The translations under genes were made by a program, and so were the position numbers. Under the pieces are notes generated by a model. It had not been told where the DNA came from, did not search any database, and worked only from the letters and a program-made list of their open reading frames with translations. A stretch of 29,871 nucleotides of DNA from CAZABP01 sp964483245 (GTDB lineage Bacteria; Planctomycetota; UBA1135; UBA2386): positions 1 through 29,871 of the forward strand of contig CAZABP010000053.1 in assembly GCA_964483245.1 (NCBI GenBank), in the 5' to 3' direction. Shown piece by piece: positions 23,272 through 29,871 of this stretch. How positions within the stretch are numbered: the stretch's first letter is position 1; every line of letters begins with the position of its first letter.

Positions 23272-24689
23272 TGGCCGGTCGAGTGGCGCGCTTTGTCGCG
23301 ATCGCCGTGGGCGTCGTTGCTGCTAGCGCAGGGGGCCAGCGCCTGTTTGCCCAGCAAGCGTGGGCGAAGACGAACCATCTCCCTCGTCCCAGCATCCGAT
23401 CGCTGCACGCGATGGTGTACGACCCCGTGAGGGAGCGTGCGGTGATGTTCGGGGGGTTCGCCCCGCCGAACTGGCCATTCGTCTCTGACGAGACCTGGGA
23501 ATACGACGGTACAGGGTGGAAGCAGGTCGCAATGTCCGGCGTGCGCCCTCCCCCCCGCGAAGCGCACGCGATGGCTTGCGACACGAACAGGAGGCGGATC
23601 GTCTTGTTCGGAGGCAGGACGTTTCCGCAGGCGATGCTCGGTGATACGTGGGAGTTCGACGGGGTTGGTTGGCGCCAGTACTCAGGCAGCCCAGCCCCGG
23701 CGGGGCGGCAAGCACACGGTCTCGTGTACGACTCCGCGCGTGGGCTCGTCGTCCTGTTCGGCGGGCTGACCTCTTCCGTCTTGCACAACGACACGTGGAC
23801 GTACGATGGCACGACCTGGCGGAAGCTCACTCCGGCAAACGCGCCGAGTCCACGTTCCCTTCCTGCGATGGCGTACGACTCACGCCGCAACCGCATCGTG
23901 CTGCACGGCGGCGATACTGTCGGCGGGGCACTGAACGACACGTGGGAATGGGATGGAGTCGACTGGCGGTTGGTCTCGCTGCTGGGTCCGCACCGTTCCG
24001 GAATGTCGCTCGACTATGACGCATCGAGGGGCATCGTGTGCCTCTATGGAGGTCATCGATCGGATGGCACAGTGTCGTCCGAGAGCTGGGAGTTCGATGG
24101 CGCGGCATGGCATCTCCGAAGCCCGACGGGGACCGTTCCGCCACCGTTGACCTGGCATGCGAGCTGCTATGACTCCGCGCGGCGCCGCCTGGTCGTGTTC
24201 GGCGGTTGGGACGGCGTGGCGAACGGCATCTACGACGACACATGGGAGTACGGGCCCGTGTGGCAGGGGCGCTACGACGCGTACTCACCCGCTTGTCGCG
24301 GCGGTGCGTCGCTGGACCCGCTGCTCCGCCGGGAATCGGTCGATCCGTACATCGGCGATGCGTTCGGCGTACGGTTGGAGCGGATCCTGCCGAACACGTT
24401 CGGATTCCTCGTGATCGGGGTGTCGAACACGAGCTGGAACGGCATTCCCCTGCCGCTGGACTTGGGCTGGTTCGGGATGCCGGGCTGCAAGCTCGCGAGC
24501 AGCTACGAGTGGTCCGTGAACGGCTGGTCGGACGCCAACGGCGTCCTGCAGTGGGGGTTTGCAATCCCGCAAGCAGCAGGACTGGTCGGCGCGCGCTTCT
24601 ACAACCAAGCATTCGCCGTCGACCCGTCCGCGCACCAGCGCCCGTTCGTGCTCTCGAACGCCTGCGAAGGCGTGATCGGCGCGAAGTGA
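23271..24689 (+). CDS. Secreted six-kelch-repeat protein (copy 1)
   Basis: 472 aa. ATG 23271 shares its A with the previous TGA; a second in-frame ATG at 23259 is possible but less consistent with copies 2 and 3. A signal peptide ends near AGGQRLFAQQ. Six kelch repeats (about residues 40-335) follow the pattern H/P-x-M-x-YD-x-x-R-x-R-x-V-x-FGG ... DTWEYDG-x-x-W, giving a predicted six-bladed propeller. After GPVWQGRYDAYSPAC comes a separate beta-rich domain of about 130 aa (LDPLLRRESVDPYIGDAF, FGFLVIGVSNTSW, LDLGWFGMPGCKL, NACEGVIGAK). I associate this C-terminal domain with secreted planctomycete proteins, where it may serve as an attachment or sorting module; that role is inferred. The repeat lacking the TTSST insert distinguishes it from copies 2 and 3. 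Confidence 0.85.
   Translation: MAGRVARFVAIAVGVVAASAGGQRLFAQQAWAKTNHLPRPSIRSLHAMVYDPVRERAVMFGGFAPPNWPFVSDETWEYDGTGWKQVAMSGVRPPPREAHAMACDTNRRRIVLFGGRTFPQAMLGDTWEFDGVGWRQYSGSPAPAGRQAHGLVYDSARGLVVLFGGLTSSVLHNDTWTYDGTTWRKLTPANAPSPRSLPAMAYDSRRNRIVLHGGDTVGGALNDTWEWDGVDWRLVSLLGPHRSGMSLDYDASRGIVCLYGGHRSDGTVSSESWEFDGAAWHLRSPTGTVPPPLTWHASCYDSARRRLVVFGGWDGVANGIYDDTWEYGPVWQGRYDAYSPACRGGASLDPLLRRESVDPYIGDAFGVRLERILPNTFGFLVIGVSNTSWNGIPLPLDLGWFGMPGCKLASSYEWSVNGWSDANGVLQWGFAIPQAAGLVGARFYNQAFAVDPSAHQRPFVLSNACEGVIGAK
24462..24586 (+). repeat. Direct repeat C1 in the kelch C-terminal domain
   Basis: 125 bp identical by eye to 27881-28005 (offset 3,419 bp), while neighbouring kelch sequence differs at many sites. 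This suggests recent gene conversion or strong constraint on the end domain. Confidence 0.85.
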
Positions 24690-25849
24690 AGACGACGCAG
24701 GTGCGAACAGGGCTGGATCAGCCGTCACGGTCAGCTTTGCTGCACCGCATTTCCGTGCTGGCCGCAGCACTACTTTCGTTGGGGGCCTGCCGCGATGCGA
24801 CGCAGCAACCTTTGGTGGCCAGAGGCGAAGTCTGGAGTGGGACGATCGGAGCCTTGAGTTGGTCGTTCACGAACGTGAGCGGTGCGCGCAGGACGATCGC
24901 AGCCATCCACACGAGCTGTGCCTGCACGATCGTCGAAGTCGACATCGCAGGCCGCCGGTACGGCCTCGATCGGCTCGGTGCGGTGCGAAGTGCGACCCCA
25001 GGCGAGCAACAAGGCGTTGCCGCGGACGCCGCGATCGGACCGGGTGAGAAGGCCGTGTTCTGCGCTGGAGTAGACACCGCCAAGAAGGCGGGCGAGTTGA
25101 CGCCGCGGCTCACCGTGCACTGGGCAGAGGAGGGCTGCGAACCGCTACAGCTCGAAGGTCGCCTCCGCATTCTCGAGCCGGCGACCGTGACTCCGGCGGA
25201 ATGCGTCCTCGTGCGAGAGCCGGACTCGGCAGCGCGCTTGGACGTTACGTTCGATGTGGCGATGCACCCCCGACTTGCGGCGACCCTGGTGCCGACGAAG
25301 CACAGCGACGGCCTGCTCGATTACGAGCTTGCACCGTCGCGCGATGGGCCTCGGTGCACGGTTCGAGGGCATCTGCGCATCGTGGCGGACCCCGGGCCGG
25401 GTGCCGCACTCGAGCTCGCAACGACCGACCCCACGATCGAGGTGCGGATCCCGTTGCGCGTGCGGTGGAAGTCCTGGATCCGCGCCAAGCAGTCTGTCGT
25501 CACGGCTGCGCATCTCGGCGATCGGCTCTACGGCTTCGAGTTCGACGTCGAGCCCGCACGCAACGGCCCGCTCCTCATCGGTAGTGTCACGCAACCGGCC
25601 GGTCGCGCCGACTTCTTGGTGATCGATGCAGACATGACATACTCCTCGGATCACCGGCGAGCCACGGTACGCGGAATCGTGCGCGCATCGACCGATGGCC
25701 TGTTGCTGGCTCCGATTCACGTCTCGTGCGTGGCGCCACACGAGGAGACGCTCGTCGTCAGCGCGCTGCTGGATCGTGATCCTGCTTCAGGGCCGCCAGC
25801 ACTAGCTGCATCCAGCCAAGCCCCAAGTGCGGGAGCGTCTGGGCGATGA
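24686..25849 (+). CDS. DUF1573-like lipoprotein
   Basis: 387 aa from GTG 24686, four bases overlapping the kelch stop (GTGA). A signal region (LLHRISVLAAALLSLGAC) ends in a lipobox-like SLGAC at about residues 34-38. Residues about 45-90 (GEVWSGTIGALSWSFTNVSGARRTIAAIHTSCACTIVEVD) match the DUF1573 pattern of an Ig/ASH-like strand pair ending in Ser-Cys-x-Cys. The rest is more beta-sandwich-like sequence, possibly two further modules, ending in an Ala/Ser/Pro-rich tail. DUF1573 proteins are usually exported and of unknown function. The gene occurs complete only in unit 1 of the array; unit 2 retains just the first bases (28105-28140). Confidence 0.7.
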   Translation: MKTTQVRTGLDQPSRSALLHRISVLAAALLSLGACRDATQQPLVARGEVWSGTIGALSWSFTNVSGARRTIAAIHTSCACTIVEVDIAGRRYGLDRLGAVRSATPGEQQGVAADAAIGPGEKAVFCAGVDTAKKAGELTPRLTVHWAEEGCEPLQLEGRLRILEPATVTPAECVLVREPDSAARLDVTFDVAMHPRLAATLVPTKHSDGLLDYELAPSRDGPRCTVRGHLRIVADPGPGAALELATTDPTIEVRIPLRVRWKSWIRAKQSVVTAAHLGDRLYGFEFDVEPARNGPLLIGSVTQPAGRADFLVIDADMTYSSDHRRATVRGIVRASTDGLLLAPIHVSCVAPHEETLVVSALLDRDPASGPPALAASSQAPSAGASGR

Positions 25850-25918
25850 ACACGGCTGTCGGGTCACGATCCGGATGCCGCGGCGTCTCGCGCAGCCAGT
25901 TCGAGGCTTGCGGCGATG

Positions 25919-26183
25919 AGGATCCGGATCGCCAACGGCTGCTGCGCATGCGCAAGTGGGTCGAGCGCGGCCACGGCGGCGTGTGGGAGGGGCTTCATCG
26001 ACGGCGAGGAGAGCCACTTCGTCGCGCGCTGAGACGAGTGGCCGGCGTTGAAGAGCATCCGCGACATGCAGTTGAAGCTGATCGCACAGCGCACCCAGAT
26101 CGTACCGGATTCCATCGAGGCCGGTTACCGGCGCGAGGGGTCGGCCATTTTCAAGTTGGCATCCGCCGTCAAGAGGTGATCCC
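25919..26183 (+). pseudogene. Decayed 3' end of the coiled-coil gene (unit 2)
   Basis: The DNA closely follows 22537-22791. It has a one-base insertion near 25985-25991 (the G-run after GTGTGG), a TGG-to-TGA nonsense change at 26030-26032 in the ancestral frame, and a short insertion near the end. The 5' two thirds of the gene are absent. It fills the 334-bp gap between the DUF1573 gene and the second 12-Cys gene and supplies that gene's leader, including AAGAGGTGA. Confidence 0.85.
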
Positions 26184-26672
26184 GTGAGAACCAAGCGCTT
26201 CCTATGCGTAGTGACGCTGTTCGTGCTCGTCAGTTGGGCGCCCGTGGTGTCGAGCCGCAGCAATCCGCAGCAAGTCCCAGAGTGCGACTGCAACACCACG
26301 TTCAGCAACTTTCCGATCACAATCGCTGGAGAAGGTGGCCTGACAGAATCCCTGAGCTGTGTCGGCAATTCTCCCGTGCACAACTGTACTGTGACAGGGA
26401 ACATCCCCTGGACTCCTATCTCCAACTGTTGCGCAATGAGTGGCAACTGGTCCAACTCGAACGTGAACTCTGGTAGCACCGATGGGCCGTGCAGTATGGG
26501 AGCTTTTCAGCAGTTCACCAATTGCTCTGGGGCGACGACGAATCCACACCCCTGCCAGGTCGCATGCGAGGATGCGCCAGGTACTCCCCACAATTGGTGG
26601 GGCGTCGTGATCGATTGCTCAGGCTCGGCCCTCGGCTCCGCGCTGAAGCAGTTCACGTGCGTCTACCGATGA
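26184..26672 (+). CDS. Secreted 12-cysteine protein (copy 2)
   Basis: 162 aa from GTG 26184, preceded by GAGGTG at 26174-26179, which derives from the decayed upstream gene. The signal peptide is RFLCVVTLFVLVSWAPVVSS. All twelve mature cysteines of copy 1 are kept (ECDC, LSCVGNSPVHNC, NCC, PCS, TNC, PCQVAC, IDC, FTC), although surrounding residues have changed, which indicates selection on the disulfide scaffold. The stop overlaps the next kelch start by four bases (ATGA). Confidence 0.72.
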   Translation: MRTKRFLCVVTLFVLVSWAPVVSSRSNPQQVPECDCNTTFSNFPITIAGEGGLTESLSCVGNSPVHNCTVTGNIPWTPISNCCAMSGNWSNSNVNSGSTDGPCSMGAFQQFTNCSGATTNPHPCQVACEDAPGTPHNWWGVVIDCSGSALGSALKQFTCVYR

Positions 26673-28108
26673 GCTGCACCATCAATTCGCGTGCGACTGC
26701 CACACGAATGCTTGTCGCTGCCGTCGTCGGGCTTTCTCTCTGCGCCCCGGCAGTTGCGCAGCAAGAGTGGACCAAGACGAACCATCTGCCTCGTCCGGGA
26801 ATCCGATCCTTGCACGCCATGGCGTACGACCCCAGCAGGGAGCGCGCGGTGATGTTCGGGGGCTTTGCTCCGCCAAACTGGCCGTTCGTCTCTGACGAAA
26901 CCTGGGAGTACGACGGTGCTGCCTGGAAGCAGGTCGCGATGTCGGGTGTCCGCCCTGCTCCCCGCCAAGCACATGCGATGGTTTGTGACGCACGCAGGGG
27001 TCGGATCGTCATGTTCGGCGGGCAGACGTTCCCTCCGGCGATGCTCGGTGACACGTGGGAATTCGACGGAGTCGGTTGGCGGCAGTTCACAGGGAGTCCA
27101 GCACCGGCGGCCAGGCAAGCCTATGCATTCGTCTACGACCCGGTTCGTGGCCTCGTCGTCCTCTTCGGCGGGCAAACGACTTCGTCCACATCGTCCGTCT
27201 TGCATAACGACACGTGGTCATACGATGGCGCGACCTGGCGCAAGCTCACACCAGCAAGTGCACCCAGTCCACGCTCTCTTCCTGCGATGGCGTACGACTC
27301 ACGCCGCAACCGCATCGTGCTGCACGGTGGCGTGGCCGTTGGCGTGACACTGAACGACACGTGGGAATGGGATGGAGTCGACTGGCGGTTGGTCTCGCTG
27401 CTGGGTCCACACCGTGCCGGAGTGTCGCTCGACTATGACGATTCGAGGGGCATCGTGTGCCTCTATGGCGGTCGGCGATCTGACGGCACGATCTCGGCCG
27501 AGACCTGGGAGTTCGATGGCACGACGTGGCATCTCCGGGCCCCGACGGGGTCCGCTCCACCACCGCTGACCTACCACGCTAGCTGCTATGATTCAGCACG
27601 GAGGCGGCTCGTCGTGTTCGGCGGTTGGGATGGAATCACCAACGGGATCTACGACGACACATGGGAGTACGGGCCCGTGTGGCAGGGACGCTACGACGCG
27701 TACTCGCCTGCTTGTCGCGGCGGTGCGTCACTGGACCCGCTGCTCCGCCGGGAATCGGTCGATCCGTACATCGGCGATTCGTTCGGCGTGCGGTTCGAGC
27801 GGATCCTGCCGAACACGTTTGGATTCCTGGTGATCGGGGTCTCGAATACGAGCTGGAATGGCATTCCGCTGCCGCTCGATTTGGGCTGGTTCGGGATGCC
27901 GGGCTGCAAGCTCGCGAGCAGCTACGAGTGGTCCGTGAACGGCTGGTCGGACGCCAACGGCGTCCTGCAGTGGGGGTTTGCAATCCCGCAAGCAGCAGGA
28001 CTGGTTGGGGCGCGGTTCTACAACCAAGCATTTGCCGTCGACCCGTCCGCGCACCAGCGCCCGTTCGTCCTCTCGAATGCCTGTGAGGGCGTGATCGGCG
28101 CCAAGTGA
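26669..28108 (+). CDS. Secreted six-kelch-repeat protein (copy 2)
   Basis: 479 aa. ATG 26669 overlaps the 12-Cys stop (ATGA). The signal peptide is RMLVAAVVGLSLCAPAVAQQ. It has the same six kelch repeats and C-terminal beta domain as copy 1, with a four-residue Thr/Ser insert in repeat 3 (GGQTTSSTSSVL) that is shared with copy 3. The first repeats vary mainly in surface loops, while repeat 4 and the C-terminal domain are nearly identical at DNA level to copy 1. No downstream DUF1573 gene follows, only a trace of its first bases. Confidence 0.85.
   Translation: MSCTINSRATATRMLVAAVVGLSLCAPAVAQQEWTKTNHLPRPGIRSLHAMAYDPSRERAVMFGGFAPPNWPFVSDETWEYDGAAWKQVAMSGVRPAPRQAHAMVCDARRGRIVMFGGQTFPPAMLGDTWEFDGVGWRQFTGSPAPAARQAYAFVYDPVRGLVVLFGGQTTSSTSSVLHNDTWSYDGATWRKLTPASAPSPRSLPAMAYDSRRNRIVLHGGVAVGVTLNDTWEWDGVDWRLVSLLGPHRAGVSLDYDDSRGIVCLYGGRRSDGTISAETWEFDGTTWHLRAPTGSAPPPLTYHASCYDSARRRLVVFGGWDGITNGIYDDTWEYGPVWQGRYDAYSPACRGGASLDPLLRRESVDPYIGDSFGVRFERILPNTFGFLVIGVSNTSWNGIPLPLDLGWFGMPGCKLASSYEWSVNGWSDANGVLQWGFAIPQAAGLVGARFYNQAFAVDPSAHQRPFVLSNACEGVIGAK
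27647..27757 (+). repeat. Direct repeat D1, kelch copy 2 to copy 3
   Basis: 111 bp identical by eye to 29705-29815 (offset 2,058 bp), covering the last kelch blade and the junction to the C-terminal domain. Confidence 0.85.
27881..28005 (+). repeat. Direct repeat C2 in the kelch C-terminal domain
   Basis: Partner of 24462-24586, within kelch copy 2. Confidence 0.85.
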
Positions 28109-28247
28109 TGAGGCCCAGAGTGCAAGCAGGGGCTGGTCGCAGGTATCCCGCAGCCCCCCAGATCATAGCGGACACCACCGAGGCGGAATGCCGGCGCGAA
28201 CGGTCCGCCATTACTCGAGTTGAGTTCACGTATCAAAGGGTGACCTG
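28105..28247 (+). pseudogene. Remnants of the DUF1573 gene start and the coiled-coil gene end (unit 2/3 junction)
   Basis: 28105-28140 resembles the first bases of the DUF1573 gene at 24686 (GTGA...GTGC.AACAGGGCTGG pattern). From about 28168 the sequence resembles the last 85 bp of the coiled-coil gene (CCCAGATC.T.GCGGAC, GCCGGCGCGAACGG). Everything between has been deleted, leaving a 139-bp scar that now serves as leader for the third 12-Cys gene. Confidence 0.65.
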
Positions 28248-28730
28248 ATGAGTGCAAGATGGCTTCTGTGTGTCGCGGCTCTCCACTTGTTTGCTAGTTG
28301 GAAGCCTATGGCGTGTGGCCTGGGCCAGCAGCAGGACAACCTCGAGTGCAACTGCAACACGGTGTCCAACAGCTTCCCGCTCACGATTGCCGGAGAGGGC
28401 GATCTGACAGAGTCATTGAGCTGTTCCGGCGACTCGCCGGTGAACTTCTGCACGATCACCGGCAACATCACGTGGACCCCGAGCGCGAGTTGTTGTGCAC
28501 TGAGCGGCAACTGGTCGAATTCCAACATGAACTCCGGCAGCACCGACAGCTCGTGTAGCGGCGCCTTCCAGCAGTTCTCGAACTGCAGCGGTCCAACCTC
28601 GAACCCGCATCCCTGCCAACTGCAGTGCGTGCCCGTGCCAGGCACACCCTTCAGCGGGTGGGCAGTGGTGTTGGATTGCTCGGGCGGATCGCTGGGAACC
28701 GCACTCAAGCAGTTCCGCTGCATCAGCTGA
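28248..28730 (+). CDS. Secreted 12-cysteine protein (copy 3)
   Basis: 160 aa from ATG 28248; AAAGGGTGA at 28236-28244 is a plausible ribosome binding site. The signal peptide is WLLCVAALHLFASWKPMACG. Twelve mature cysteines are again conserved in order (ECNC, LSCSGDSPVNFC, SCC, SSC, SNC, PCQLQC, LDC, FRC). The C-terminus SLGTALKQFRCIS is almost that of copy 1. The stop shares one base with the next kelch start (TGATG). Confidence 0.72.
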   Translation: MSARWLLCVAALHLFASWKPMACGLGQQQDNLECNCNTVSNSFPLTIAGEGDLTESLSCSGDSPVNFCTITGNITWTPSASCCALSGNWSNSNMNSGSTDSSCSGAFQQFSNCSGPTSNPHPCQLQCVPVPGTPFSGWAVVLDCSGGSLGTALKQFRCIS

Positions 28731-29871
28731 TGGGCTTTTCGAGGCGATGTGCCCGTGGCGTGGCGGTCGGCGCGGCAGCTCTCGCGGCTGGCGCAGGAAC
28801 CGATTGCCTTTCTGCGCAACAAGTGTGGTCGAAGACGAGCCATTTCCCGCGTCCTGCGCAGCGATTCCTCCACGCCATGGCGTACGAACCCATGAGCGAG
28901 GGGGCGGTGATGTTCGGCGGTTTCACTCCAACGAACTGGCCGTTCGTGTCGGATGAGACCTGGGAACACAACGGTGTTGCCTGGAGGCAGATCGCAACGG
29001 GCGGCGTTCGCCCTCCGCGTCGCGAAGCACATGCGATGGCCTGCGACACGGGCAGACAGCGCATTGTCATGTTCGGGGGACAAACGTTCCCTCTCGCGAT
29101 GCTCGGGGATACGTGGGAGTTCGATGGAGTGAGTTGGCGCGAGTTCACTGGAGCCCCTGCGCCGGCAGCGAGACACGCGCATGGACTCGCGTACGACGCG
29201 GCACGCGGGCTTGTCGTGCTATTCGGTGGGCAGACGACTTCTTCCGCGTCCTCGGTCTTGCACAGTGATACGTGGACGTACGATGGCGCTACCTGGAGGA
29301 ATCTGAATCCCGCGAACGGACCAAGTCCACGTTCTGCTCCGGGGATGACCTACGACTCGCGCCGCAGGCGAGTAGTGCTACACGGCGGAGCTCCTGCCAA
29401 GGGCCGACTGAACGACACCTGGGAATGGGACGGCATTGACTGGCGGCTTGTGTCGGTTTCGGGCCCACACCGTGCCGGAATGTCGCTCTGCTACGACGAT
29501 TCGAGGGGGGTCGTGTGCCTCTACGGCGGTTCGAGGTCCGACGGCACGATCTCGGGCGAGACCTGGGAGTTCGATGGCGCGACTTGGCATCTCCGGGCCC
29601 CGACGGGGTCCGCTCCGCCACCGCTGACCTTTCACGCGAGCTGCTACGACTCGGCACGCAGGCGGCTCGTAGTGTTCGGCGGTTGGGACGGCGTGACGAA
29701 TGGCATCTACGACGACACATGGGAGTACGGGCCCGTGTGGCAGGGACGCTACGACGCGTACTCGCCTGCTTGTCGCGGCGGTGCGTCACTGGACCCGCTG
29801 CTCCGCCGGGAATCGATCGATCCGTACATCGGCGATGCGTTCGGCGTACGGTTGGAGCGGATCCTGCCGAA
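28730..29871 (+). CDS. Secreted kelch-repeat protein (copy 3), cut by window end
   Basis: 380 codons are visible before the window ends, with no stop. ATG 28730 overlaps the 12-Cys stop. The N-terminus (GFSRRCARGVAVGAAALAAG, then ATDCLSAQQ-like end) is a signal peptide. Six kelch repeats can be followed, starting AQRFLHAMAYEPMSEGAVMFGG and including the Thr/Ser insert of copy 2. The C-terminal domain begins with GRYDAYSPACRGGASLDPLLRRESIDPYIGDAFGV and then leaves the window. The first repeat is more degenerate than in the other copies (EHNGVAW for EYDGxxW). Confidence 0.8.
   Translation, partial: MGFSRRCARGVAVGAAALAAGAGTDCLSAQQVWSKTSHFPRPAQRFLHAMAYEPMSEGAVMFGGFTPTNWPFVSDETWEHNGVAWRQIATGGVRPPRREAHAMACDTGRQRIVMFGGQTFPLAMLGDTWEFDGVSWREFTGAPAPAARHAHGLAYDAARGLVVLFGGQTTSSASSVLHSDTWTYDGATWRNLNPANGPSPRSAPGMTYDSRRRRVVLHGGAPAKGRLNDTWEWDGIDWRLVSVSGPHRAGMSLCYDDSRGVVCLYGGSRSDGTISGETWEFDGATWHLRAPTGSAPPPLTFHASCYDSARRRLVVFGGWDGVTNGIYDDTWEYGPVWQGRYDAYSPACRGGASLDPLLRRESIDPYIGDAFGVRLERILP
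29705..29815 (+). repeat. Direct repeat D2, kelch copy 3
   Basis: Partner of 27647-27757. Confidence 0.85.

Noticed and set aside
25846..26187. 113-codon frame as an intact small gene
   Set aside because: Its DNA is the decayed end of the coiled-coil gene read out of the ancestral frame, which carries a nonsense change and a one-base insertion.

Overview
The window looks like a piece of a GC-rich Gram-negative chromosome, most likely from a deep-branching planctomycete-like lineage. This is inference. It rests on an outer-membrane Lpt/Kdo operon, very long secreted Rhs and kelch proteins, lipoproteins, a DUF1573-type lipoprotein, and a kelch C-terminal domain of a style I associate with Planctomycetota. 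There are no rRNA or tRNA genes, insertion sequences or CRISPR arrays that I can support.

Layout. (1) 1-2141: a TatA/B-family gene (minus) diverges from an EttA-type ABC-F ATPase (plus), with overlapping divergent promoters between them. (2) 2532-13297: an Rhs locus. A secreted Rhs/YD-repeat shell of about 2,055 aa is split by one frameshift near 5365-5370. It ends in a predicted permuted papain-like toxin tip and overlaps by 4 nt a signal-peptide-bearing putative immunity gene. An orphan second tip and second immunity gene follow, sharing a 459-bp tract that is identical by eye, and then two small lipoprotein genes. (3) 13298-13433: a convergent gap holding two tandem 32-bp units, each bounded by TGACCA/TGGTCA. 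(4) 13434-20249 (minus): a tightly overlapped operon kdsD, kdsC, a 931-aa LptC/LptA-like protein and an LptD-like barrel, i.e. Kdo synthesis and LPS export. (5) 20299-21135: scpA, divergent from kdsD across a 49-bp gap with a perfect inverted repeat. (6) 21396-21950: a small sigma-factor-like gene preceded by a 10-C homopolymer that separates it from a Shine-Dalgarno/GTG start. (7) 22089-29871: an accessory array built from a cassette of an anchored coiled-coil protein, a 12-cysteine secreted protein, a six-kelch secreted protein and a DUF1573-like lipoprotein. Unit 1 is complete. Units 2 and 3 keep only the Cys-rich and kelch genes plus decayed remnants of the others, and unit 3 runs off the window.

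The most notable points are the duplicated Rhs tip/immunity module, arranged so that recombination could swap tips; a Gly/Ser-rich linker of different length in the two tips, lying between the presumed catalytic His and Cys; the 12-Cys/kelch pair kept coupled in three units while its partners decay; and a recurrent promoter layout with the -10 element only 9-11 nt from the start codon, which suggests leaderless mRNAs.
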